Below, piece by piece: positions 15,539-21,761 of a stretch of DNA of 55,764 bases. The DNA is taken from assembly GCA_013141015.1 (NCBI GenBank), contig JABFRT010000045.1, positions 1 to 55,764 of the forward strand, in the 5' to 3' direction. The notes beneath the pieces were generated by a model. The model was not told the DNA's origin. It worked only from the letters and a program-made list of their open reading frames with translations, and did not search any database. This DNA is from Hyphomicrobium sp. (lineage in GTDB: Bacteria; Pseudomonadota; Alphaproteobacteria; Rhizobiales; Hyphomicrobiaceae). The position numbers and the translations under genes are program-made. Numbering within the stretch: the first letter of the stretch is position 1; every line of letters starts with the position of its first letter.

Positions 15539-15855
15539 TCGGCCTCCGTGAGCAGTTCCACCTTGAGCAGTTCCAGAACTCGGGCGGTCACGGCCGCCCA
15601 GGACTTGAGTGGGCGGCGAACCCGCGACCACGGGTACGGCGCCCGCTTCCGAGCCTCTGCGTAGTGGTTCCACTGCTCGGGCGGCCCGCCGGCACAGCCG
15701 AAGCTGTACCACCCGCGATCCAAGCACGCGAAATAGCGGTGCGGGCTGGCCCAAACGTTGTCGCGTACCACCACGTGAGCGTAGGCATACTTGGGGCTCT
15801 TACGCTCGGTTTCCACGGTTACCACCAGCGGGCCGGACGTGAATGTGTGCGCCAT
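15535..15855 (-). CDS. Hypothetical protein, paralog of 15855-16211
   Basis: A 106-residue protein sharing with its upstream neighbour the start xHTFTSGP, a central YSFGCAxGP..xWxHY segment, and a C-terminal RRPLKxWAAxTAxVLxLL. The two were made by tandem duplication and have diverged. TGA and ATG overlap by one base (TGATG). No known family recognised. Confidence 0.65.
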   Translation of the reverse strand: MAHTFTSGPLVVTVETERKSPKYAYAHVVVRDNVWASPHRYFACLDRGWYSFGCAGGPPEQWNHYAEARKRAPYPWSRVRRPLKSWAAVTARVLELLKVELLTEAE

Positions 15856-16211
15856 CACTCGGTCCCCTGGTTCTGCAGCAGTCGGAGCACCTCGGCGGTC
15901 AGGGCCGCCCAGTGCTTCAAGGGGCGGCGCCCGCCACCCTCCCCCCCCGGCGCGCGCGCCTTCGCCACGGCGTAGTGGTAGTGGTCCCACTCCGCGGCCG
16001 GGCCACTGGCGCAGCCGAATGAGTAGCGGTTGTAGCGGTTGGCGGTTTCGCTGATCCACAGGTTGGCGAAGAACGTCCACGTGGACGGGTACCCGTCCCT
16101 GCCCGGCCTGATGCTGACACGGACCATCACCCACCGTGATCTGGTGCAGGATGAGATGTGGTCGTAGGGCGTGATCTCGGCCGTGATCGGGCCGGACGTG
16201 AATGTGTGCAC
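15855..16211 (-). CDS. Hypothetical protein, first gene of the leftward unit
   Basis: A 118-residue paralog of the next gene. GTG 16211 follows AGGAGG. It is the first reading frame of the long leftward unit, directly after the repeat-rich intergenic region, so it is probably among the earliest genes expressed. It has a longer aromatic middle (STWTFFANLWISETANRYNRY) than its paralog. Function unknown. Confidence 0.65.
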   Translation of the reverse strand: MHTFTSGPITAEITPYDHISSCTRSRWVMVRVSIRPGRDGYPSTWTFFANLWISETANRYNRYSFGCASGPAAEWDHYHYAVAKARAPGGEGGGRRPLKHWAALTAEVLRLLQNQGTE

Positions 16212-16850
16212 GTTTCGCCTCCTGGGTTGGGGTTGGGGTTCGGCGGGGTTCCTCCCCCCGCCCGCCTTCCACTATCTGGCCACTCCTTCCCCGTCCACCC
16301 GTGTTTCGGGGATGCCGGATGGTACCTGGTGTTGTGGCGGTTGCTGGCCTGCTACCGCGTGGCAGGATTGTGGTTGGTATCCTGGCACGATTCCTGCTGG
16401 GCCACCACTTCCCGGCGTTGCAGGCGGATCATCAGCGGGTGTTGTGGTTCCTCCCCACTGTCCTCCCCACCTGTTTTCGGCCTCGAACCTGGGTTTTCGC
16501 GTTCCTCCCCACTGGCCTTTTTTGGGTACCAACACCCCGGTAGATCCCCCTCCCCGGATCGGGGATCGGAGTGGAGAATCTGTGTCGGGTGTGTGGAACC
16601 CTGTGGCACCTCTGTGGAGGATCGGGATCCCCCTGGGGGAGGGGGTTGGGTGGGGTGGATAGGGTGTAGGAGCAGTGGGGAGGAAACGGGAAAGCGTAGG
16701 TAGGAACGGGATCTGTGGTGGGGAGGAGAGTGGGGAGGCGGAGGGGAGGAGGAGGGGATAGGTGGGGATGTAATAGATCTTGATCAGTTAAGATAAGTTA
16801 GAACCTACACACTTCCGGGGCCACATTCAGGGCTCCGGGCGGAGGGTCTG
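16212..16850. other. Divergent intergenic region: candidate origin/control region
   Basis: 639 bases without a convincing gene, between the leftward unit and a rightward gene. TCCTCCCCAC occurs at 16449-16458, 16461-16470 and 16503-16512. Its complement GTGGGGAGGA occurs at 16675-16684 and 16718-16727, with one-base variants at 16730-16739 and 16741-16750. The top strand is pyrimidine-rich in the left part and strongly purine-rich from about 16620. An AT-rich tract (about 16768-16802, containing TAATAGATCTTGATCAGTTAAGATAAG) follows. Repeats plus an AT-rich tract at a divergence point fit a replication origin or a shared control region. Confidence 0.55.
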
Positions 16851-17147
16851 GTGGAATACATCGGCGGAAAGGAGCGTTACGACAGGCTCTTGAAGGGGCT
16901 GGCCCTCGGGATGACCCGTCGTAGGGCGTGTGATTATGCCGGTTTGTCCGTGGACGCGCTCGCGCTGGTGATGTCCGCCGAGTATCCGAGCGCCGAAGTG
17001 TCGGCGTTGATCGACACGATTCGGCGAGCGGAGGTCCACTCGCTGGTTTTCGACGCGACCGCGCTTGCGACGCTGACGCCCTCCGCCCTCCGGGAGCGTC
17101 TCCTCGCCCTCGAGCAGGGGGAGGAACCCGGACCAGACCTCGACTGA
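16851..17147 (+). CDS. Small HTH protein, possible terminase small subunit
   Basis: A 98-residue protein starting GTG with GGAGG eight bases upstream. Residues about 12-40 (RLLKGLALGMTRRRACDYAGLSVDALALVM) match the helix-turn-helix pattern common in phage small terminase subunits and homeodomain-like regulators; the rest is helical and could mediate oligomers. No small terminase is next to the large subunit, so this is a candidate. A regulator of the adjacent control region is the main alternative. Confidence 0.5.
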   Translation: MEYIGGKERYDRLLKGLALGMTRRRACDYAGLSVDALALVMSAEYPSAEVSALIDTIRRAEVHSLVFDATALATLTPSALRERLLALEQGEEPGPDLD

Positions 17148-17168
17148 CCCACCCAGCGCCTCGTATAA

Positions 17169-17189
17169 GCCCCGCTGACGCTTCGGGGC
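17169..17189. terminator. Hairpin between convergent genes
   Basis: GCCCCG (17169-17174) and CGGGGC (17184-17189) form a perfect 6-bp stem with a 9-base loop. It lies 22 bases after the rightward stop and downstream of the leftward gene ending at 17256, so it could serve both directions. There is no T tract. Confidence 0.4.
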
Positions 17190-17255
17190 CCCTACCCCAC
17201 CCGAAAACCGTCCCGAGAGCCCACAGGGGCCACAGCGGGTCCGGAATCGGTATCC

Positions 17256-17363
17256 CTAGGGCAGCAACGCCGGGTCACCGGTGGACCGCCACTCGTGGGC
17301 CCAGTAGGCCTCCTCGACCAGCCGCGTGGCCGCGGCATCAACCAAAACGTGCCATTCTGTCAC
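17256..17363 (-). CDS. Small hypothetical protein (35 residues)
   Basis: A short frame beginning MTEWHVLVDAAATRLVEEAY. GTG 17363 overlaps the stop of the upstream gene (GTGA), the coupling style used across this genome, and it ends with TAG before the hairpin at 17169-17189. Unknown function. Confidence 0.45.
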   Translation of the reverse strand: MTEWHVLVDAAATRLVEEAYWAHEWRSTGDPALLP

Positions 17364-17650
17364 TTCGCACCTCCCGCGAGCGCAAGCTCGCGCCGCTGCG
17401 CGACGATCGCAGCGGCGCGCGATGCGTAGGCTTGGAACCCGCCGACGGTTGACACGCCGTCGGCGTCGACCCGCCGCACGGTGTAGCGGCGCCCGCGCTG
17501 GTTCGGCCCCTGCTCACTGCTCACGAACAACCATCCGTCGCCGGAACGCTGTAGGGTGGAGTAGCAGATCCGGGAGCGGAAAAACCGCATCGTAGCCGGT
17601 GAAAACCAGATCGGGTGATCCGACTTGATCTTGTTCCACGTCGCGTTCAT
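17360..17650 (-). CDS. Hypothetical protein downstream of leader element A
   Basis: A 96-residue basic protein beginning MNATWNKIKSDHPIWF. ATG 17650 has GGAGGT five bases upstream. The 5' leader carries a strong hairpin element also found before the gene starting at 19442, so the two may be co-regulated. C-terminal YASRAAAIVAQRRELALAGG is helical. Unknown function. Confidence 0.6.
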   Translation of the reverse strand: MNATWNKIKSDHPIWFSPATMRFFRSRICYSTLQRSGDGWLFVSSEQGPNQRGRRYTVRRVDADGVSTVGGFQAYASRAAAIVAQRRELALAGGAK

Positions 17651-17720
17651 GTAACCTCCAAACAGAGCTTGATCGCTCGCTTTCGCGCTGGTGCTCGTCA
17701 CACCAGCGCGAACGAGAACG
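17651..17720 (-). promoter_or_regulatory. Structured 5' leader element A
   Basis: On the minus strand this reads CGTTCTCGTTCG, a hairpin, then CGAAAGCGAGCGATCAAGCTC, then GGAGGTTAC and the start codon. The hairpin arms CGCGCTGGTG (17684-17693) and CACCAGCGCG (17701-17710) pair perfectly around a 7-base loop, and the flanks can extend the stem with two mismatches. The same 21-base and 12-base flanks occur in element B (19443-19513), but the stem there has other bases that still pair. This is likely a conserved RNA structure acting on the downstream gene. Confidence 0.7.
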
Positions 17721-17729
17721 AACTAGCCG

Positions 17730-18023
17730 CTACGGCAGCGATCCGGGTGCGGGGTAGCGCCCCTCGCGCCGACCCCATGCCAGGTGGTACCGCTCACTGG
17801 CCCGCCTGCAGTGTACGCACGTGAACAGTCTACCCCGCCACTCCGCCACCACCCGGTGACACCACTCGGCCGCCGGGCGGCCCCGGAGGCCGTGCGGGGC
17901 CGAGAGAAGCGCCGCACGGCGCATGTAGGCGTCGAGCCGTTCCGGGGCTTGCCACCCGGCGCCACATTCCGGCTCGTCCATAGGGCCGCGGAGCCAGTGA
18001 ATGACCTGTCGGGCGGGGCTCAC
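17730..18023 (-). CDS. Hypothetical Cys/His-containing protein
   Basis: A 97-residue Arg-rich protein. CGAGW near residue 20, AEWCHRVV and FTCVHCRRASERYH near residues 55-80 could bind zinc. GTG 18023 overlaps the stop of the Gp88-like gene (GTGA). The TAG stop directly precedes leader element A. Unknown function. Confidence 0.55.
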   Translation of the reverse strand: MSPARQVIHWLRGPMDEPECGAGWQAPERLDAYMRRAALLSAPHGLRGRPAAEWCHRVVAEWRGRLFTCVHCRRASERYHLAWGRREGRYPAPGSLP

Positions 18024-18745
18024 GTGAGCACCGCGCCGATCCGGCGGTCCGTGCCGCCGTCCGGCCGGAACGCCACAACCAGGTCGGGCCGATCCCAGCA
18101 GATCCGGCAGGTGGCGCACGTGGCCCCGCCCGGCAGTTGCGCGCGGCACTTGACGACGGGGGCCGAGGCCTCCCGCCGTGCTCGCGCCACCACGTCAGGC
18201 GCGAAGCTGGGGAGCACGATCACGCCCCAGCGGCCCGAGTAGTCGCTGCGCCGGATCGCCACACCGATCGCCCGGAGGCGATCGAGCCATGGGCCCACGT
18301 CGCGCGGGTGGTGGTGGGTGTACGTCCACGCGATCGGCGACTCGACCGACCCGCCGAACGGAGTGAGCGCCGCGATCAGATCGGAGCAGTAAGCGTCGAT
18401 CTCGGCGCGGGTAGCGCCGAGGTCCCCGGAGACGTGCAGCCGTGCGAGCCGGCCGGTGATCTGGCCAGCGCGGACCGCGGCTACAGCGCCGACCACGGCC
18501 GGGTAGTGGGCAGCGCTCGCACGCACCGCGGCCATGTATGTGCGCCGTTGCTGGGCGTAGCATCCTGCGCCCAGGTAGGGGCAGCTGGCGGGGCACGTGG
18601 ACCCGACGGGCCGGTAGGTACCGGGAGAGTCAGTCTTCGCGTTCCCGGCGCCGAGAACGGCCCCTAGGGACCGAGCTTTCTCGTATACCTTCCCAAGCGC
18701 CCGGATCTTGCAGAACAACGCGTGCAGATCACTCGGCGCGGTCAT
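18020..18745 (-). CDS. Gp88-like cysteine-rich phage protein
   Basis: A 241-residue protein resembling the phage Gp88 family of unknown biochemistry. Features are GNAKTDSPGTYRPVG, then TCPASCPYLGAGCYAQ (about residues 50-65), LARLHVSGDLGATRAEIDAY (about 100-120, the family RxHxSGD-like motif), WTYTHHHP (about 140), and a C-terminal CATCRICW that may form a second metal site. Cysteine spacing suggests an Fe-S or zinc cluster. The start overlaps the next gene region by 17 bases. Confidence 0.55.
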   Translation of the reverse strand: MTAPSDLHALFCKIRALGKVYEKARSLGAVLGAGNAKTDSPGTYRPVGSTCPASCPYLGAGCYAQQRRTYMAAVRASAAHYPAVVGAVAAVRAGQITGRLARLHVSGDLGATRAEIDAYCSDLIAALTPFGGSVESPIAWTYTHHHPRDVGPWLDRLRAIGVAIRRSDYSGRWGVIVLPSFAPDVVARARREASAPVVKCRAQLPGGATCATCRICWDRPDLVVAFRPDGGTDRRIGAVLT

Positions 18746-18980
18746 GGCGAGCCTCCCGACCGTGCACGGTCACGATCTGCACGTCGGTCCCGACGCCCTG
18801 CTCGACCGCGCGCGCCGCGGCGCGCTCAGCGCTTGTGCGCCGCGAGAACACTTGCTCCAGATCGAGCCAGCGCCCGATCTGGGGATCCAAGTACAACACA
18901 CGCCACACTGTGCACCTCGGTTGTTTGGGTTCACCGACTACGTAATCACGTAGTCGGTCGGTGTCCACGGTAGTCGACAC
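18729..18980 (-). CDS. Hypothetical protein
   Basis: An 83-residue protein. It reads MSTTVDTDRLRDYVVGE at the start, then a strand-rich middle (CTVWRVLYLDP) and a helix (RTSAERAAARAVEQGV). There is no strong ribosome-binding site at GTG 18980; a GTG at 18968 is possible. A perfect inverted repeat lies inside codons 8-16. Unknown function. Confidence 0.5.
   Translation of the reverse strand: MSTTVDTDRLRDYVVGEPKQPRCTVWRVLYLDPQIGRWLDLEQVFSRRTSAERAAARAVEQGVGTDVQIVTVHGREARHDRAE
18934..18957. repeat. Perfect 10-bp inverted repeat
   Basis: CCGACTACGT (18934-18943) and ACGTAGTCGG (18948-18957) are exact complements around AATC. It sits just inside the 5' end of the gene at 18729-18980. It could be an operator or an RNA hairpin that affects that gene's translation. 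Confidence 0.6.
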
Positions 18981-19019
18981 TTTGTCGGGTCGGCGAAAAC
19001 CGGCCCGAGGGAGTATCGG

Positions 19020-19442
19020 CTACCGCAACCGGCGGCACCCGGAGGCAGCGACCCTACGAAACCCGCCTTCCGTGAGGTCGGACGGGATGTCAACCACCAC
19101 AAACCTCCCCCCGTCCTCCACGACGGTCACGGTCGCGTTGCGCGGCAACCACGGGTTGCTGATCCTGTCTCCGACCCGAAGCTCCCCCGGCTTGCGGCGG
19201 GGTGCAGCCCCTTCGGCGCGCGGCGCCTTGGGCGGCTTCGGGGTAGTGGGGGCGATGATCACGCTCCGGAGCTTGTTGTAGCGCAGGGTCGCCGAAGCGA
19301 TCCCCATATCCCGAAGCTCCGCAGCGCTGGTGTACTGGCCCGTGAGCGCGTCTCGCCAGTCTGTAGCGCAGTGACCGGTGAAGGCATCGAGCGCCATCGC
19401 GGCCGACTTGTAGTCCGCGCCGTACGCAGGTACGAGTGTCAT
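19020..19442 (-). CDS. Hypothetical protein downstream of leader element B
   Basis: A 140-residue protein beginning MTLVPAYGADYKSAAMALDA. GGAGGT lies six bases before ATG 19442. The N-terminal part is helical. A basic Pro/Lys/Arg linker (PTTPKPPKAPRAEGAAPRR) separates it from a small beta domain (RVGDRISNPWLPRNATVTVV). It is the second gene headed by the structured leader. Unknown function. Confidence 0.6.
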   Translation of the reverse strand: MTLVPAYGADYKSAAMALDAFTGHCATDWRDALTGQYTSAAELRDMGIASATLRYNKLRSVIIAPTTPKPPKAPRAEGAAPRRKPGELRVGDRISNPWLPRNATVTVVEDGGRFVVVDIPSDLTEGGFRRVAASGCRRLR

Positions 19443-19513
19443 ATGTAACCTCCTATCGAGCTTGATCGCTCGCTTTCGGCCGGGTAGGCTGGCTACCCGG
19501 CCGAACGAGAACG
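19443..19513 (-). promoter_or_regulatory. Structured 5' leader element B
   Basis: Second copy of the leader seen at 17651-17720. The 21-base block on the plus strand at 19458-19478 equals 17665-17685, and the 12-base block at 19502-19513 equals 17709-17720. The stem is CGGCCGGGTAG (19477-19487) with CTACCCGGCCG (19493-19503) around GCTGG. The inner stem differs from element A at most positions but still pairs fully, which points to selection on structure. It starts right after the stop of the upstream gene. Confidence 0.7.
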
Positions 19514-19515
19514 GT

Positions 19516-19791
19516 CTAGAACCGGGAGGACCGAAGTTCGCCACCGTTGGTATGAAGGGTGACGAACGCATCCGACGGAGCCGACAGGACTCGGGCCGCC
19601 CAGTCTCGGGCCGCACCCGCTGCGTCCGCCCCGTCAAAGTCCGCGTGGGACACTGTAGCGGGACACTCATCCGGGGTAACCGCCCACCACCACACCAGCC
19701 GTGCGCCGCCGGCCGGTGGGAACCCGCGCCCCGCGATCAGGGTGAACCCGGTGGGTTGGGTCTGGACGTCGCACCAGAGGCGGGGGTTCAC
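19516..19791 (-). CDS. Hypothetical protein
   Basis: A 91-residue protein starting with GTG in a GTGA overlap. It has a beta-rich first half (GFTLIAGRGFPPAGGARLVW) and a central DFDGADAAGAARDWAARVL helix. Unknown function. Confidence 0.55.
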   Translation of the reverse strand: MNPRLWCDVQTQPTGFTLIAGRGFPPAGGARLVWWWAVTPDECPATVSHADFDGADAAGAARDWAARVLSAPSDAFVTLHTNGGELRSSRF

Positions 19792-20060
19792 TCGGCACCC
19801 GGGTGCGGCGCGACGCGCCGGCCGCAGTCCGGGGCCGGATCCCACCCGATCGCGCACGGGATCGGAACCCGCGGGGTACGGTGGGTCTCGGATGCGATCC
19901 CGGCCGCGACAGCCCTGCAGGCGCGCGCGTCCGTGAGGATCGGGTGCCGCAGCGCTGCGATCTGGTCCGCGCTGCAGTGTGCGAGCGTTTCGGCGGCGGC
20001 GGCCCGGACGGCCGGCCGGTCCGGCCCGTCCACGATCATAGCTAGATCTCGAGCGGTCAA
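19788..20060 (-). CDS. Hypothetical protein
   Basis: A 90-residue protein. I chose TTG 20060 because AGGAGC lies five to six bases upstream; a GTG at 20144 in frame would read through a palindromic regulatory-looking stretch. Helical N-terminus (DRPAVRAAAAETLAHCSADQI). Unknown function. Confidence 0.5.
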   Translation of the reverse strand: MTARDLAMIVDGPDRPAVRAAAAETLAHCSADQIAALRHPILTDARACRAVAAGIASETHRTPRVPIPCAIGWDPAPDCGRRVAPHPGAE

Positions 20061-20088
20061 GGGAGCTCCTGTTGCCGATGTGGCAAGG

Positions 20089-20104
20089 TGTTCCACGTGG
20101 AACG
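20089..20104. promoter_or_regulatory. parS-like palindrome upstream of the 20060 start
   Basis: TGTTCCACGTGGAACG contains the perfect 14-bp palindrome GTTCCACGTGGAAC at 20090-20103. It matches the chromosomal parS consensus TGTTTCACGTGAAACA at 13 of 16 positions. It lies 29 bases upstream of the TTG start. No ParA or ParB gene is visible in the window, so an operator for a phage or host factor is at least as likely. Confidence 0.4.
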
Positions 20105-20150
20105 TTCCACGCGTGGTGAGGCGGGTCGGTCGACCGGCGCTCACTGGTAG

Positions 20151-20166
20151 GCACCCGAGGGGGTGC
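20151..20166 (-). terminator. Hairpin after the 20184-20489 gene
   Basis: GCACCC (20151-20156) pairs with GGGTGC (20161-20166) around GAGG. It lies 18 bases past the stop of the leftward gene ending at 20184. There is no U tract, so terminator activity is only inferred. Confidence 0.35.
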
Positions 20167-20183
20167 TCACCCGTGAGGGCCGG

Positions 20184-20489
20184 TTAGATCCCGTACCCGT
20201 ACTGGGCAGCGAGCCAGGACTCCCCGACCGCTACGTGGTACCGATCAACCGAGCGCCACCACCCGAGGAGGGTGCGCCGGGTGAGGGTGGGGGGCTGGTC
20301 CCCGGGGACCGCGACCACCGGCGGCCGGTGCCCCGGGGTGCAGCCGGCTGCGGACCGGGTGCGCTCCCGCCGCGTGGCGTCGCTCTCGGGCGCTGCGGCG
20401 CGCTTGACGGCGCGATGGTGCGCGGCCCAGCCGTTCGTGGTGCGAGCGGCGGCGGCGGTCCGGAGGAGTGGCGGCTGGGCGGTTGTCAT
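20184..20489 (-). CDS. Hypothetical basic protein
   Basis: A 101-residue protein rich in Ala, Arg and Thr, beginning MTTAQPPLLRTAAAARTTNG. ATG 20489 follows GGAGA. It ends TLLGWWRSVDRYHVAVGESW and onward. It is the first leftward gene from the small divergent region at 20490-20695. Unknown function. Confidence 0.5.
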   Translation of the reverse strand: MTTAQPPLLRTAAAARTTNGWAAHHRAVKRAAAPESDATRRERTRSAAGCTPGHRPPVVAVPGDQPPTLTRRTLLGWWRSVDRYHVAVGESWLAAQYGYGI

Positions 20490-20695
20490 TTCATCTCCGG
20501 TTGGTTGGTTGGGGTTGATGGTAATGGGGGGGGGGGGGCTCTCGCTCCCCACATCTACTCAATAACCCCTAGGGTAGCCGCCACTCCCCGTGACAAATCG
20601 TGACAAATGGGTCCCATCTCGAGGGGAAAAACCACACCACCCATTGCCCACAACCCACAACACAGTTACTCCACCAAAACCACGCCAGGAGACCC
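20490..20695. other. Divergent intergenic region with G13 run and direct repeats
   Basis: This spacer separates a leftward gene from a rightward one. It contains a 13-G homopolymer (20526-20538), a tandem CGTGACAAAT repeat (20589-20598 and 20599-20608), and ACCCACAAC-type direct repeats around 20640-20665. No clear -35/-10 pair is visible. The tandem decamer is the best operator candidate. Confidence 0.5.
20589..20608. repeat. Tandem decamer CGTGACAAAT x2
   Basis: Two exact copies in direct succession, one helical turn apart, in a divergent promoter region. The spacing is typical of a repressor binding as adjacent dimers. Confidence 0.6.
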
Positions 20696-21055
20696 ATGAA
20701 ACCCATCCGGGCAGCGACGAAGGCGGAGCGAGACCGAGCGCTCCGGGCCATGCGAACCGCGAAGCTCCGGACGTGGGAGGAGGTGCCAGGCTTCTCGGAC
20801 CGGACGTTCCCCCTGACGCCAGAACTGGACGCCGCGCTGGGCCCCGCTCCGCCCCCAAGGGACCCGGATGCCGCAGTTAGGCCCAGGCGCCTGGAGTCCA
20901 GCTTCTCGACGGGCATCTTTCGTGGCGAGATGCTTGAGTTACTGGAGGCTCTCACCGGGCCGTTCAAACTCATCCTCACCGGGCCGGGTCAACCCCACAA
21001 CCAACCCCACAACCAGCCACACAACCAACCCCAGGATACCCATGGGCTCGACTGA
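20696..21055 (+). CDS. Hypothetical protein with HNQP repeats
   Basis: A 119-residue protein beginning MKPIRAATKAERDRALRAM, with AGGAG before ATG 20696. The middle contains WEEVPGFSDRTFPLTPELDAA, the C-terminal part ESSFSTGIFRGEMLELLEALTG, and the tail has the tandem unit QPHN three times. Unknown function; the charged helical start may bind nucleic acid. Confidence 0.55.
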   Translation: MKPIRAATKAERDRALRAMRTAKLRTWEEVPGFSDRTFPLTPELDAALGPAPPPRDPDAAVRPRRLESSFSTGIFRGEMLELLEALTGPFKLILTGPGQPHNQPHNQPHNQPQDTHGLD

Positions 21056-21092
21056 CCGAGGCATCGGAAAGAAACCACACCAGGAGCCGCGG

Positions 21093-21761
21093 ATGACCAC
21101 GACCGACGACACGAGCAGCAAGACCAAGACCGAGGGATTCTGGAGTATGAGCTTCGCGCAGGCGATCGGCCTGGTCATCGACAAGGCTGAAGCAATGCGG
21201 CGCAAGGGGTGGCCGAAGGAGTACCTGGTGACGCTCGACTACACCGTGAAGCCTGGGCCCCGGGGCCTGCCAAGGCTCGAATACACCAAGGGCCTCCTCC
21301 AGTGGAGGGGCGAGATCCTGGGGTACACCGAGTACAAGCTGAACAACGATGACGCGTTCGCCAACGACTGGGAGCCGGCCCGGCCCAACGCCCCGAGCGC
21401 GGCCGACGATGCCGCCCCCGGCACCACGTTCAGGGTCGAAACGTACATCGGGAACATCGAGGTCGACCAGACCGTAGTCGGCAAGGTCTTCAACATCGAA
21501 CTTGGCGGCTGGCCGTTCAAGGGCGTCGAGTTCACCCAGGGCCCGTTCACGGTCCACCAACTCGAGCAGGACGACTGCCCGGTGCCCGCCGGGTGGTGGG
21601 TGTGCCACGAGGCCTTCACCCTGCCGGACGGGACCACAGGCCACCGGAGGGTCAGCATCCATCCTGACCCCCAGGTGGCCCTCCGGGTCGGGAAGGCCAA
21701 CGCCAACAAGTACCAGCCGCCGCTGGTGATCCCTACCCGGGCCCAGGGCTATCTCTTTTAG
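21093..21761 (+). CDS. DUF2829 (Tad2-like) domain protein
   Basis: A 222-residue protein with AGGAG before ATG 21093. Residues about 15-100 fit the DUF2829 pattern: SFAQAIGLVIDKAEAMRRKGW (the family SFGxAL...RxGW start), a strand region, and a closing NNDDAFANDWEP (family DxxAxDW). Some DUF2829 proteins are Tad2, which sequesters the Thoeris signal gcADPR. The C-terminal 110 residues (from TFRVETYIGNIEV) are an unrecognised beta-rich domain, so this is longer than classical Tad2 (about 90 residues). It is convergent with the terminase and overlaps its stop. Confidence 0.5.
   Translation: MTTTDDTSSKTKTEGFWSMSFAQAIGLVIDKAEAMRRKGWPKEYLVTLDYTVKPGPRGLPRLEYTKGLLQWRGEILGYTEYKLNNDDAFANDWEPARPNAPSAADDAAPGTTFRVETYIGNIEVDQTVVGKVFNIELGGWPFKGVEFTQGPFTVHQLEQDDCPVPAGWWVCHEAFTLPDGTTGHRRVSIHPDPQVALRVGKANANKYQPPLVIPTRAQGYLF

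Noticed and set aside
16158-16703. Proteins encoded in the 16212-16850 region
   Set aside because: Several open frames exist but all are composition-driven, overlap each other and have no recognisable domain or start context.
20089-20104. A true plasmid-type partition system
   Set aside because: Only a parS-like site is present; no ParA or ParB gene is visible.
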